Below are positions 48,186 through 58,239 of a stretch of 64,000 bases of DNA, one piece after another (the first letter of the stretch is position 1; each line of letters opens with the position of its first letter). The notes beneath the pieces were generated by a model. The model made no database searches. It was not told where the DNA came from and was given only the letters and a program-made list of their open reading frames with translations. Source of the stretch: Sphingobium arseniciresistens (GTDB lineage: Bacteria; Pseudomonadota; Alphaproteobacteria; Sphingomonadales; Sphingomonadaceae); assembly GCA_029167225.1 (NCBI GenBank), contig JARFNK010000001.1, positions 186,001-250,000 on the forward strand. The letters are read 5' to 3'. The position numbers were made by a program, and so were the translations under genes.

Positions 48186-49631
48186 TCAGCCGCCCGTAGC
48201 CGCCTTGGCGGGCATCGGCGCCCCTTCCCAGCCTCCGCCCAGCGCCTTGAACAGCGCCACCTGCGCCTCCGCACGATCGGACTGCGCCGCGGCGAGCCCG
48301 GCGCGGGCCGTTGCACGGGAGCGCTGTGCGTCGAGCAACTGGAGGAAGCTGTCGGACCCGGCACTGAAGCGCCGCTCGGCAATAGCCGATGCGCTCTCGC
48401 TGGCGGCCAGCGCACGTTGCAGCGCCGCCTCCCGGTCGAGCGCGCCCTTGAGGCGAGCAAGCGCCTGCTCGGTTTCCTGCAGCGCCGTCAGCACGGCCTT
48501 GTCGAACGTGGCCAGCGAACCCGCCGCAATCGCCTCATTCTGCCGCACCCGCGCCCGCGCCGCGCCGCTGAAGGGGAAGTTCCAACTGATCAGCGGCCCG
48601 ATGGAATAGGCGAGCGAATCCTTGGTGCCGATATCATTCGGGCTCGTCCCGCCCAGGCTGATCGCACCCATAAGGCTGATCGAGGGGTAGAGCGCCGCCG
48701 TCGCCACGCCGATGCGCGCGGTATCGGCCGCCAGCGTGCGCTCCGCCTGCCGCACGTCCGGACGGCGCGCGAGCAGCGCCTGCCCGTCACCAACGGGAAT
48801 CGCGACGGAGACGGTCGGCGGCACGCTGCAGGCGGCCAGCGCCTGATCCGCGCGTGCGGGCGGCTCCCCGGTCAGCACGGCGAGCGCATAGAGCGCCGCG
48901 CGTTGTTCCGCCTCGAAGGTCGCGATCTGCGCCTTCGCCTGCTCGACCAGGACCACCGCCTGATCGACATCGCGCCTTGTGTTGCGGCCGCCCGCGAACA
49001 GGCGGTTGGTGAGGTCCAGCGTCTTGCCCTGCAACTCCACCGTTTCCCGCGCGGCGGCGGCCTGCGAGCCGAAGCCGCAGGCGACAGCATAAGTGCGGGC
49101 GGTTTCCGCCGCGACCGAGACACGGGCGGCATCGAGCCCCGCCTGCGCCGCGCCGACATCGCCGCGGGTCGCCTCGATACTGCGGGAAACCCTGCCGAAC
49201 AGGTCGATCTCATAGGATGCGTCGAAGCCGACCGAATAGAAATCGGTCTGGAACCCCGGCTGCGGTCCCAATGCGCGCGATTGCTGCTCGGTCGCCTGCG
49301 CGCTGGCATTGGTGGTCGGCAGCCGCGCGGCACCGGCCTCGTTCAGCAGGGCACGGGCGCGCTGCAGATTGGCCGAAGCGATGCGCAGGTCGTTATTATG
49401 CGCCAGCGCCTTTTCGACCAGCCCGTCGAGTAGCGGATCCTGGAACAGGTGCCACCATTTTTCGGGCAGCGCGGCCTGGCTGATGGCACTCGATGCCTGG
49501 GCCTCGCCCAGCGTCGCATCGGCGGGCGGCGGCGGCGCGGGCCGCGCATAGTCCGGCCCGACAGCACAGGCCGACAGGGCGAGGGCGGAGACCATCGGCA
49601 GCAGCAGGCGAAGGTTCATGACCGTGCCCAT
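48186..49631 (-). CDS. RND efflux outer-membrane lipoprotein (NodT/OprM family)
   Basis: The TolC-like outer-membrane channel of a tripartite efflux pump; about 481 residues with a lipobox (LSAC, Cys about 22) and the duplicated outer-membrane-efflux domains. The start ATG overlaps the stop codon of the pump gene (TGATG), indicating coupling; an ATG at 49619 is an alternative. It is last in the adaptor-pump-channel operon. Confidence 0.93.
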   Translation of the reverse strand: MGTVMNLRLLLPMVSALALSACAVGPDYARPAPPPPADATLGEAQASSAISQAALPEKWWHLFQDPLLDGLVEKALAHNNDLRIASANLQRARALLNEAGAARLPTTNASAQATEQQSRALGPQPGFQTDFYSVGFDASYEIDLFGRVSRSIEATRGDVGAAQAGLDAARVSVAAETARTYAVACGFGSQAAAARETVELQGKTLDLTNRLFAGGRNTRRDVDQAVVLVEQAKAQIATFEAEQRAALYALAVLTGEPPARADQALAACSVPPTVSVAIPVGDGQALLARRPDVRQAERTLAADTARIGVATAALYPSISLMGAISLGGTSPNDIGTKDSLAYSIGPLISWNFPFSGAARARVRQNEAIAAGSLATFDKAVLTALQETEQALARLKGALDREAALQRALAASESASAIAERRFSAGSDSFLQLLDAQRSRATARAGLAAAQSDRAEAQVALFKALGGGWEGAPMPAKAATGG

Positions 49632-52600
49632 CACACCGCCTCCCCGCTCGGCGTCGGTCTGCGGCGGCGGGTCGCCCAGTCGCGCGCCCTCTCGCCGAAA
49701 TTGCGGCTGGTCACATAGAAGGCCGGTGTGAAGATGAGGCCGAAGAAGGTCACGCCGAGCATGCCGAAGAACACGGCCACGCCCAGCGCCTGACGCATCT
49801 CGTGCCCCGGCCCCGACGCGATCACCAGCGGGAACACGCCGAGGATGAACGCGATGGACGTCATGATAATCGGCCGCAGGCGCTGGTGCGCGGCACGCTC
49901 CGCCGCCTCCAGACGCGGGAGCCCCTCTTCCTCGCCCTGCTTGGCGAATTCCACGATCAGGATCGCGTTCTTCGCCGCAAGGCCGATCAGCACGACAAGC
50001 CCGATCTGCGTCAGGATATTATTGTCCCCGCCCATCAGGTTGACGCCCAGGATTGCCGCAAGCAGGCACATCGGCACGATCAGGATGACCGCCAATGGCA
50101 GCACGAGGCTTTCATATTGCGCCGCCAGCAGCAGGAATACGAAGATCACGGCCAGCCCGAACACGATGATGCCGGTATTGCCCGCCTGCTGCTGTTCGAA
50201 GGCGATCTCGGTCCACTCATAGCTGAAGCCCGCCGGCAGGGTCTTGCGCGCCAGTTCCTCCATCGTCGCCAGCGACTGGCCGCTGGAATAGCCGCGCACG
50301 GTATCCCCCTGCAGTTCCGCCGACGGATAGAGATTGTAGCGCACGACGCGATAAGGTCCGCTGTCGTTGCGGAGCGTCATCACCGCCGCCAGCGGCACCA
50401 TGGCCCCGCTTTCCGAGCGCGTCTTGAGCCGGCCGACATCGTCGGGATCGTCGCGATGGGGCGCGTCGGCCGCCGCCGTCACGCGGAAGGTGCGGCCCAG
50501 ATAGTTGAAGTCGTTGATGTAGGACGAACCCAGATATGTCCCCAGCGTCGCGAAGATGTTGCTCACCGGCACGCCCATCTGCTCCGCCTTCTGGCGATCG
50601 ATGTCGGCATAGAGCCGCGGCGTCTTGGTGTTGTAGACAGTGAAGACCGATGTCAGCCCCTCCGTCTGGTTGGCGGCCATCATCATCTGGAAGGCCACGC
50701 CCTCCAGTGCCTTGTAGCCCGCGCCGCCGCGATCCTCGATCATCATCTTGTAGCCGCCGCCGGTGCCCAGGCCGCGAATCGGCGGCGGCTGGATCACCAG
50801 CACATTGGCCGCCGTGATGCTGGTCGCGGCCTCGCGCAGCTTGCCTGCCACCTCCAGATCGCTCGGCCGGCCTTCTTCCTGCGAGGTCAGCCGGACAAAC
50901 ACCGTGCCCGAGGAAGGCGACTGGGTGAACGTCGCACCATCGAAACCGGCAAAGGCAACGCTGCCGCTCACACCCTCGATATTGCGGGTCTTGGCGATGA
51001 AGGCGCGCACCGCATCGTCGGTACGCTCCAGCGCGGAGCCCGGGGGCATCTGCACCACCGTAATCAGATAACCCTGATCCTGCGCCGGAATGAAGCCCGA
51101 AGGGGTCTCCGCAAAGCGCCAGCCAGCCAGCGCGAGAAGGCAGGCATAAGCGATGCCCACCATGGCCAGCGTGCGAATAAGCCGCGCCGTGAGGCGACCA
51201 TAGCGATGGCTGAGCCGTTCAAAGCCATTGTTGAACGCACGCGCGAAACGCCCCGGCAGGCCGCGCACGCCTTCGCGTGGTTCCGCATCATGCTTGGGCT
51301 TGAGGATCAGCGCGCCCAGCGCGGGGGACAGGGTGAGCGAAACGATCGCCGACGTCACCGTACAGGCAATGATGGTGAGCGCGAACTGACTGTAGAAGGC
51401 GCCGGAAATGCCCGGAATGAAGGCCGTGGGAATGAACACGCCGGACAGCACCAGCGCGATCGCGATCAGCGCGCCCGACACCTCGTCCATCGTCTTGTGC
51501 GCCGCCTCGCGCGGCGAGAGGCCCTCCTCGTGCATCAGGCGCTCGATATTCTCGACCACCACGATCGCATCGTCCACCACGATGCCAATGGCCAGCACGA
51601 GGCCGAAGAGCGAGAGGTTGTTGATGGAAAAGCCGAACGCCGCCATCGCCGCGAAGCTGCCCACCAGCGAGACCGGAATGGCAAGGATCGGGATGATCGC
51701 TGCCCGCCAGCTCTGCAGGAACAGCAGCACGACGATGCTGACCAGCACGATCGCCTCGATCAGCGTATGCTGCACGGCGTCGATCGACGCGATGATGTAT
51801 TCCGTGGGATTATACGGGATCACATAGGACATGCCCGGCGGAAAGCTCTTGGAGATTTCCTGGAGTTCCTGGCGGATCGCTGCCGCGGTTTGAAGCGCAT
51901 TGGAACCTGGCAACTGCGTGATCGGCAGCGCCACGCCGGTCTTGCCGTCCAGATAGGCGTTGGTCGTATAATCCAGCGCGCCCAGTTCGACCCGTGCGAC
52001 ATCGCGCAGCCGGGTCATCCGGCCTTGCGCATCGCGCTTGATGATGATCTCGCCAAACTGTTCCGGGTCGGTCAGGCGACCTTGCGTCTGGATATTGAGC
52101 TGGAAGGCGGTGCCGCCCTGGTTGAACGGCGCCTCGCCCACGGAGCCGGCCGCGACCTGCGCGTTCTGCGTGCGGATGGCAGAAGTGATTTCATCGACCG
52201 TGAGATTGCGGGCGGCGGCGAGATCCGGGTCGATCCAGATACGCATGTTATAGTCGCGCGAACCGAACGCGCGGACATCGCCGACGCCGGGGATACGCGC
52301 AAGCCGATCACGGATCTGCAGCGTCGCATAGTTGGACAGATATTGTACGGACAGGCTCTTGTCCGGCGATATGAGGCCCACGACCATCAGCAGATCGGGC
52401 GAATTCTTGCGAACGGTGATGCCGATCTGGCGCACGTTTTCCGGCAGGCGCGGCTCGGCCGAGGATACCCGGTTCTGCACCAGCACCTGCGCCTGGTCGA
52501 TATTCGTGCCCTGCCGGAAGGTGACGGTGATCGTCAGTTGGCCCGACGCGGTCGAGGAGGAGGACATGTAGATCATGTCCTCGACGCCGTTGATCGATTC

Positions 52601-52804
52601 CTCGAGCGGCGCGGCGACCGTTTCCGCCAGCGTCTCCGCCGATGCGCCGGGATAGGTCGCGACGACCGCGACGGTCGGCGGCGCGACTTCGGGATATTGG
52701 CCGACGGGTAGCGAGGGATAGGCGATCACGCCCATGATGATGATCAGGATGGAGAGGACCGCCGCGAAGATCGGTCTCTCGATAAAGAAGTGCGGAAGAC
52801 GCAT
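49631..52804 (-). CDS. RND multidrug efflux transporter (AcrB/MexB, HAE1 family)
   Basis: A 1057-residue inner-membrane proton/drug antiporter with 12 helices and two large periplasmic loops. The HAE1 features are visible: MRLPHFFIERPIFA start, TM4 proton-relay Asp411-Asp412 (in GIVVDDAIVVVEN), and the matching C-terminal half. It pairs with the downstream channel gene and the upstream, frameshifted adaptor gene. Closest by architecture to multidrug pumps; substrates unknown. Confidence 0.97.
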   Translation of the reverse strand: MRLPHFFIERPIFAAVLSILIIIMGVIAYPSLPVGQYPEVAPPTVAVVATYPGASAETLAETVAAPLEESINGVEDMIYMSSSSTASGQLTITVTFRQGTNIDQAQVLVQNRVSSAEPRLPENVRQIGITVRKNSPDLLMVVGLISPDKSLSVQYLSNYATLQIRDRLARIPGVGDVRAFGSRDYNMRIWIDPDLAAARNLTVDEITSAIRTQNAQVAAGSVGEAPFNQGGTAFQLNIQTQGRLTDPEQFGEIIIKRDAQGRMTRLRDVARVELGALDYTTNAYLDGKTGVALPITQLPGSNALQTAAAIRQELQEISKSFPPGMSYVIPYNPTEYIIASIDAVQHTLIEAIVLVSIVVLLFLQSWRAAIIPILAIPVSLVGSFAAMAAFGFSINNLSLFGLVLAIGIVVDDAIVVVENIERLMHEEGLSPREAAHKTMDEVSGALIAIALVLSGVFIPTAFIPGISGAFYSQFALTIIACTVTSAIVSLTLSPALGALILKPKHDAEPREGVRGLPGRFARAFNNGFERLSHRYGRLTARLIRTLAMVGIAYACLLALAGWRFAETPSGFIPAQDQGYLITVVQMPPGSALERTDDAVRAFIAKTRNIEGVSGSVAFAGFDGATFTQSPSSGTVFVRLTSQEEGRPSDLEVAGKLREAATSITAANVLVIQPPPIRGLGTGGGYKMMIEDRGGAGYKALEGVAFQMMMAANQTEGLTSVFTVYNTKTPRLYADIDRQKAEQMGVPVSNIFATLGTYLGSSYINDFNYLGRTFRVTAAADAPHRDDPDDVGRLKTRSESGAMVPLAAVMTLRNDSGPYRVVRYNLYPSAELQGDTVRGYSSGQSLATMEELARKTLPAGFSYEWTEIAFEQQQAGNTGIIVFGLAVIFVFLLLAAQYESLVLPLAVILIVPMCLLAAILGVNLMGGDNNILTQIGLVVLIGLAAKNAILIVEFAKQGEEEGLPRLEAAERAAHQRLRPIIMTSIAFILGVFPLVIASGPGHEMRQALGVAVFFGMLGVTFFGLIFTPAFYVTSRNFGERARDWATRRRRPTPSGEAV

Positions 52805-52805
52805 G

Positions 52806-54018
52806 TCAGTTCGCGGCCCCGCTCGCCTGCGGCGAGTCGGGGGCCTGGGCCGGCAATGACTGGGGCGACTGGTCCTTAGCGCGCGGCGTGATCTTGCCCT
52901 GGCGCGCGGTCACGGCCATCCCCGGCTGCAGGCGGGCAATGCCATCGACCACGATCTTCTCGCCAGGGGCAACACCTTCGCGGATGACCCGCAGCCCTTC
53001 CACCATCGGCCCGGTCACGACGGGACGCGGCGCCGTCTTGCCATCCTTGCCGATCGTGTAGACCAGCTTGCGCGACTGGTCGGTCAGGATCGCCTCGTCG
53101 GGCACCAGCATTGCCTTGTAGGTGCCGGACCCCAGCAGGCGGGCACGGGCCGAACATGCCGGGGACCAGGAAGCCCTTGGGGTTTTGCACCTCGGCATGG
53201 GCGCGGATGGTGCCGCTGTTATTGTCGATCGCATTGTCGACGAAGATCATCCGCCCCTTCCAATTATAGCCGGTCTCGTCGGCCAGCTGGATTTCCACGG
53301 GGTTCGCGGCATAGCGGGAGGAACCGCGCTCGCCGCGCGCGGCCTGCCGGATATATTTGAGGTAGAAGCTTTCCGCCCCTTCAAAGCTGAACCAGATGGG
53401 ATTGACCGACACCACCGTCGTCAGCAGCGTCTGGCCCGACGTCACATAATCGCCCACGGCGACGCGGCGGTCGGACACGCGGCCGGTGATCGGCGCCCGG
53501 ACGGATGTGAAATCGAGGTCCAGCGCGCGGGCGTCCACGGCGGCGCGGGCGGCGTTCAGGTCGGCCTGGGCGGTGCGCAGCGCGGCCAGCTTGGTCTCAT
53601 ATTCTTCCTGGCTCACGGCCTGATACTTGCGCAGTTCCTCGGCGCGCTTCAACTCGCTCTGCGCATTGGCGACCGCCGCCTGGCTGCGCAGCACCTGCGC
53701 CTTCGCCTGCTCCAGCGCCGCGCGATAGGGGCGCGGGTCGATCTGGAACAGCGCGGTACCCTTGCCCACCTCCACGCCGGCGCGGAAGCTGATCGCGGTG
53801 ATCTGCCCCGACACGCGCGGCATCACCTGCACGTCCTCGGGCGATTCGAACCGCCCGACATATTCGTCCCAGTCCACGACATCGCGCTGAAGCGGGGCGG
53901 CCACCGTCACGGTCGGCGGCGGCGGTGCCTTCTGCTGCTCCCCTCCACACGCCGACAAGGCAAGCATGGCGAGGGCTGAACACGTCAGCGAGCGAGGAGG
54001 CATGAAGACGTTACGCAT
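52806..54018 (-). pseudogene. RND efflux periplasmic adaptor (AcrA/MexA family), frameshifted
   Basis: The membrane-fusion protein of the pump operon, a lipoprotein (LSAC, Cys24) with alpha-hairpin, lipoyl and beta-barrel domains. Reading frame 1 runs from 54018 through FLVPGMFG (residue 290), then becomes out-of-frame. The correct continuation (RARLLGSGTYKAMLVPDEAIL...) lies in another frame down to 52806. One extra base in a G-run (53147-53149 on the + strand) accounts for the break; without it the protein would be about 403 residues. It may be a sequencing error, a genuine null allele or a slippery site. A start at ATG 54003 is also possible. Confidence 0.88.
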
Positions 54019-54071
54019 TGCGCGTTAATGTTGCGTCGCACTAAAGATTTCAAGCCGCAACCGACATAAAC

Positions 54072-54086
54072 TGCGAATCTTTCGCA
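54072..54086 (-). promoter_or_regulatory. Palindromic operator candidate upstream of efflux operon
   Basis: The perfect 6-bp inverted repeat TGCGAA-N3-TTCGCA sits 54 bases before the adaptor start codon, in an A+T-rich promoter-like stretch. Regulators of such pumps are often TetR-type, but no regulator gene is adjacent. Confidence 0.45.
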
Positions 54087-54106
54087 ATTAATTTTGAGAC
54101 GCAGTA

Positions 54107-54652
54107 TCAATGCCCCTCAAACGCCATCAGCGCATGGGTGGCGACACCTTCGCGCTGCAATGCATCCATGCCGCCAAGCGCAGGCAGGTCGATCGCGAAA
54201 AGCGCCATCAGCAGCTCCGCGCCCTGCTCCCTGAGCAGCTGCGCGGCGGCGATCGCGGTGCCCCCCGTGGCGATCAGATCGTCGACCAGCACCACCCGCG
54301 CCCCAGCAGGCACCTGCCCCTTGTGCAGTTCCAGCCGGTCGGATCCATATTCCAGCACATAGTCGATCCCTACCGTGGGTCCGGGCAGCTTGCCCGCCTT
54401 GCGCACCGGCACGAATCCTGTCCCCAGCGCACCGGCCAGCGCCGCGCCAAGGATGAAGCCGCGCGCCTCTACGCCCACGATGATGTCGGCGTTGAGCGGG
54501 CGGACACGCGCCGCCATCGCGGCGATGGTGGTTGCGAAGCCCTTGGGATCAGCGAGCAAGGTGGTGATGTCGCGGAACATGATGCCCGGCTTGGGGAAGT
54601 CGGGGATCGCCCGCACCAGGGCCTTGAGCGTGTCTTCGGCCAACAGTTCCAT
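54107..54652 (-). CDS. apt: Adenine phosphoribosyltransferase
   Basis: A 181-residue purine-salvage enzyme making AMP from adenine and PRPP. The start ATG at 54652 (MELLAEDTLKAL) is preferred to the upstream 54676. FRDITTLLADPKGF and the PRPP loop VVLVDDLIATGGTA are diagnostic. It lies downstream of petC, an arrangement typical of sphingomonads, but a terminator intervenes. Confidence 0.97.
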   Translation of the reverse strand: MELLAEDTLKALVRAIPDFPKPGIMFRDITTLLADPKGFATTIAAMAARVRPLNADIIVGVEARGFILGAALAGALGTGFVPVRKAGKLPGPTVGIDYVLEYGSDRLELHKGQVPAGARVVLVDDLIATGGTAIAAAQLLREQGAELLMALFAIDLPALGGMDALQREGVATHALMAFEGH

Positions 54653-54761
54653 TCGTTCATTCCTTTCGCCGCCCATTCACCGGCCATTTGCCAGGACACC
54701 CCGACAGTCCGCATCTGCCCGCGTCCGTCCGCGGGCGTCATTCATCCGAGCCGCCCCATAG

Positions 54762-54797
54762 CGAAAGGGCGCGGTTCCCGAAAGAACCGCGCCCCTG
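54762..54797 (-). terminator. petABC terminator
   Basis: Reverse-strand stem GGGCGCGGTTC with its complement (54767-54777 and 54784-54794), followed by TTTCGC, between petC and apt. It would make apt at least partly independent of petABC. Confidence 0.75.
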
Positions 54798-54842
54798 CTT
54801 TTTCCTATTGGTATCTGCAGTCCGTGACGGACCGCCGCCACA

Positions 54843-55685
54843 TCAATGCTTCTTGTCGGCCCAGACGTTTCGGTAGGCCATATAGGCCAGGCCGGTCGCG
54901 ATCAGCAGGAAGAAGATGACGGCAAGGCCAGCGCTCTTGCGATTCTCCATCTTCGGTTCCGCAGTCCAGGTGAGGAAGGCGGAGACGTCCTGCGCCATCT
55001 GGTCGACCGTCGGCTTGGTGCCGTCGGCATACGTCACCTGGCCCTCGGCCGACAGCGGCGGCGCCATCGCGAGGTTGAGGTTCGCGAAATAGGGGTTGTA
55101 GTGCAGGCCCTCAGGGGTCTTGGCATCCGGGAAGCGCTTCAGCAGCGCTGCCGGCTGTTCCTGGAACCCGGTGAGCAGCGAGTAGACATAGGCCGAACCA
55201 TCGTGGCGTGCCTTGGTCATCAGCGACAGGTCTGGCGGGATCGCATTGTTGTTCGCCGCCGCCGCCGCGACATTGTTCGCGAAGGGCTTGGGGAAGTGAT
55301 CCGCCGGGATCGGGTCGCGGGTCGCCGGCTCGCCGGTCTTGGGATCGACGTCGGGCGTCTTGATCGCCCACTGCTTGGCGATCGCCTTCACCTCGGCCTC
55401 GTTATAGCCCAGCGCCTCAAGGTCGCGGAACGCGACGAACTTCAGGCTGTGGCAGGCCGAGCAGACTTCCTTGAACACCTGGAAGCCGCGCTGCAGCTGC
55501 TGCTTGTCATAATGGCCAAGCGGCCCGTTGAAGGAGAAGTGAACCTCCTTGGGATGCTCGTGGAACGCATGTTCCACCGACTCCACCGGCGGTTCGCTGA
55601 CATAGGAGACAGCGCCCACCAGGAAGGTCACGAACAGCCAACCGGCAAAGAACAGGCCGACAAGAAATGCACCAATGCGTACCAT
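54843..55685 (-). CDS. petC: Cytochrome c1 of the bc1 complex
   Basis: A 280-residue subunit carrying haem c (CSACH, Cys75-Cys78-His79) with a C-terminal membrane anchor (LAVIFFLLIATGLAYMAYR). N-terminal hydrophobic signal is present. It transfers electrons from the Rieske protein to cytochrome c. It follows petB on the same strand. Confidence 0.96.
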   Translation of the reverse strand: MVRIGAFLVGLFFAGWLFVTFLVGAVSYVSEPPVESVEHAFHEHPKEVHFSFNGPLGHYDKQQLQRGFQVFKEVCSACHSLKFVAFRDLEALGYNEAEVKAIAKQWAIKTPDVDPKTGEPATRDPIPADHFPKPFANNVAAAAANNNAIPPDLSLMTKARHDGSAYVYSLLTGFQEQPAALLKRFPDAKTPEGLHYNPYFANLNLAMAPPLSAEGQVTYADGTKPTVDQMAQDVSAFLTWTAEPKMENRKSAGLAVIFFLLIATGLAYMAYRNVWADKKH

Positions 55686-55700
55686 GATCCTGTCGTCCCC

Positions 55701-56993
55701 TTATTCGGCCGGAACCGCGGCGGGTTCGCCGTCGGTCGCACCATGTTTGGCCAGCACCGCCTCCGTGATCGATCCGGGCAGCGGCAGCGGCTTTTCAAAG
55801 CGCGCGATCAGCGGCAGGATGATGAGGAAGTGGGCGAAATAATAGGCCGCTGCGAGCTGCGAGATCATCACATAGGGCTCTTCCGCCGGCGCGCCGCCGC
55901 AATAGCCCAGGATCAGAACGTCGATGCACAGGATGATGAAGAACTTCTTGAACACCGGGCGATAGCTGCCCGAGCGCACCGGCGAATTGTCCAGCCAGGG
56001 CAGGAAGAAGAGCAGCAGGATCGAAGCGAACATCGCCAGCACGCCCAGCAGCTTCGCGGGGACGAAGAAGAAGTCCACGGTGAAGGCGCGCAGGATCGCG
56101 TAGAAGGGCCAGAAATACCATTCCGGCACGATGTGCGCAGGCGTCGAGAGCGGGTTCGCCTCGATATAGTTATCGGGGTGGCCCAGATAGTTCGGCGCGA
56201 AATACAGCATGATCGCGAAGATGATCAGGAACACGCCGGCGCCGAAGCCGTCCTTCGCGGTGTAATAGGGGTGGAAGGGCACAGTGTCCTGCGGCCCCTT
56301 CACGTCCACGCCGGTCGGGTTGTTCGATCCGGGAATGTGCAGCGCCCAGATGTGCAGGATAATGACACCCGCGATCACGAAGGGCAGCAGATAATGCAGC
56401 GAGAAGAAGCGGTTCAGCGAGGCGTTGCCGGGAGCGAAACCGCCCAGCAGCCAGGTCTGGATCGGCTCGCCCACCAGCGGGATCGCGCCGAACAGGCCGG
56501 TGATCACCTTCGCCCCCCAATAGCTCATCTGCCCCCAGGGAAGCACATAGCCCATGAAGGCGGTCGCCATCATCAGCAGGAAGATGACGAGGCCGAGCAG
56601 CCACACCATCTCGCGCGGGGCCTTGTACGATCCGTAGAACAGGCCGCGGAAGATGTGGAGATAGACCACGATGAAGAAGAAGCTGGCGCCGTTGGCGTGC
56701 GCGTAGCGCATCAGCCAGCCGGCGTTCACGTCGCGCATGGTCTGCTCGACGGTGCCGAAGGCGACCAAGTCATTGGCGCCATAATGCATCGCCATGATGA
56801 CGCCGGTCACGATCTGGATGACGAGGGCGAGGCCCGAAAGCACGCCGAAGTTCCAGAAATAGTTGAGGTTGCGCGGCACCGGATAGCCGGCACCGACGGA
56901 GTTATAGACAAGGCGCGGAAGCGGCAGCTTCTCGTCGATCCACTTCATCAGCGGCGCCTTGGGGGTGTAATGTTCTGCCCAGGGGAAACTCAT
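55701..56993 (-). CDS. petB: Cytochrome b of the bc1 complex
   Basis: A 430-residue multi-spanning quinol-oxidising subunit with bis-haem ligands in the helix B/D region ([24 protein letters not shown]) and the [14 protein letters not shown] Qo-site motif. It continues the petA-petB-petC operon; spacing to petC is 15 bases. Confidence 0.97.
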   Translation of the reverse strand: MSFPWAEHYTPKAPLMKWIDEKLPLPRLVYNSVGAGYPVPRNLNYFWNFGVLSGLALVIQIVTGVIMAMHYGANDLVAFGTVEQTMRDVNAGWLMRYAHANGASFFFIVVYLHIFRGLFYGSYKAPREMVWLLGLVIFLLMMATAFMGYVLPWGQMSYWGAKVITGLFGAIPLVGEPIQTWLLGGFAPGNASLNRFFSLHYLLPFVIAGVIILHIWALHIPGSNNPTGVDVKGPQDTVPFHPYYTAKDGFGAGVFLIIFAIMLYFAPNYLGHPDNYIEANPLSTPAHIVPEWYFWPFYAILRAFTVDFFFVPAKLLGVLAMFASILLLFFLPWLDNSPVRSGSYRPVFKKFFIILCIDVLILGYCGGAPAEEPYVMISQLAAAYYFAHFLIILPLIARFEKPLPLPGSITEAVLAKHGATDGEPAAVPAE

Positions 56994-57004
56994 GGATCTC
57001 TACC

Positions 57005-57571
57005 TCAACCTACGAGAATGGCGGTGTCGGACGTGTAGGTGTATTTCGGCACCTGCAGGTTCAGCGGAGCGGGGCCCTTGCGGATGCGGCCGGCGGTATC
57101 ATAGCTGGAGCCGTGGCAGGGGCAGAAATAGCCGCCGAACTCGCCGCGGTTCTCACCCTCGCCGGCGCCCAGCGGCACGCAGCCCAGATGGGTGCACACG
57201 CCCATGGTGATCAGCCATTCCTTCTTGCCGTCCACGGTGCGCTCTTCCAGCGTCTGCGGATCACGCAGCGTCGAAGGATCGACCGCGTCGGCCTTCTTGA
57301 TCTCGTCCGGCGTCAGGTGGCGCACGAACAGCGGCTGGCTGCGGAAGGTGGTCTTGATCGCCTGGCCCGGCTCGATGCCGGTCAGGTCGACCTCGCTCGA
57401 AGCGAGCGCCAGCACGTCGGCGCTGGGGTTCATCTGGTTTATGAGGGTCGGCAGGGTTGCGACAGCACCGACACCCGCGAAGCTGACGGCTGCGATGTTG
57501 ATGAAGTCACGACGGCGAACACCGCCCTCGCCGGATGGACCTTCGGTTTCCGTCTGCTCAAGCGTCGCCAT
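57005..57571 (-). CDS. petA: Rieske iron-sulfur protein of the bc1 complex
   Basis: A 188-residue subunit with a Tat-type N-terminus ([21 protein letters not shown]) that also anchors it, and the [2Fe-2S] ligands Cys126-His128 (CTHLGC) and Cys150-His153 (CPCHGSSYD); Cys131 and Cys152 form the usual disulfide. First gene of the operon. Confidence 0.97.
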   Translation of the reverse strand: MATLEQTETEGPSGEGGVRRRDFINIAAVSFAGVGAVATLPTLINQMNPSADVLALASSEVDLTGIEPGQAIKTTFRSQPLFVRHLTPDEIKKADAVDPSTLRDPQTLEERTVDGKKEWLITMGVCTHLGCVPLGAGEGENRGEFGGYFCPCHGSSYDTAGRIRKGPAPLNLQVPKYTYTSDTAILVG

Positions 57572-57780
57572 CAATTTTACCCTCGTAGGTCGTCCCTATA
57601 AACCATGCCCAGCCTTAATCGGCTCTATTTTTTCGGGAGACTCGGGAACAGAGAGCTCTGCTACCCCGCCCATTCCCCCTTGGCGTGGTTCGCGGGCCTG
57701 ATAGCGCTCATCCATGCCCTTTGCCAACAGCAATTTGGACAGCGCTATGACAAATTGACGCAGCGCACTATGAGGCCGCC

Positions 57781-58239
57781 ATGCGTATTGCCCTTTACCA
57801 GCCCGAGATTGCGGGCAATGTCGGCGCCATCATGCGCCTTTCCGCCTGCTTCGGCGTGCCGCTGGACATCATCATGCCGTGCGGTTTTGCCTTTTCCGAC
57901 AAGCAGTTAAAGCGCGCGGCCATGGATTATGGCGCATCGACGGACCTGACCCGCCACGCCAGCTACGACAGCTTTCGCGCGCAGCAGCGGGCGGCGGGCG
58001 GGCGGCTGGTGCTGCTGTCCAGCCATGGTGCAGAGCCGTTGCCCCAGGTCACATTTCGGCCCGACGATGTGTTACTGCTCGGCAATGAAGGCCATGGCGT
58101 GCCCGACCATGTCCATGAGGAGGCCGACTTGCGCGTGCGAATTCCCATGGTGGCGGGATTTCGGTCCTTGAATATCTCGGTCGCGACGGGCATCGCCCTT
58201 GCCGAAGCGTTGAGACAGACAGGGCAGTTCCCGCAATGA
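57781..58239 (+). CDS. trmL: tRNA (cytidine(34)-2'-O)-methyltransferase TrmL
   Basis: A 152-residue SPOUT (trefoil-knot) methyltransferase modifying the wobble position of some tRNA-Leu species. MRIALYQPEIAGNVGAIMRL, LLLGNEGHGVPD and the C-terminal RIPMVAGFRSLNISVATGIALAEA knot are typical. The stop codon overlaps the hemF start (ATGA). Confidence 0.96.
   Translation: MRIALYQPEIAGNVGAIMRLSACFGVPLDIIMPCGFAFSDKQLKRAAMDYGASTDLTRHASYDSFRAQQRAAGGRLVLLSSHGAEPLPQVTFRPDDVLLLGNEGHGVPDHVHEEADLRVRIPMVAGFRSLNISVATGIALAEALRQTGQFPQ

Noticed and set aside
49802-52711. Long + strand open frame antisense to the RND pump gene
   Set aside because: A mirror of a G+C-rich membrane-protein gene. The product is unusually rich in Arg, His and Asp, with no motif.
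52806-53234. Second start for an independent adaptor-tail gene
   Set aside because: Its N-terminal 29 residues are out-of-frame sequence. The remainder is the natural continuation of the adaptor, so it is a frameshift rather than a separate gene.
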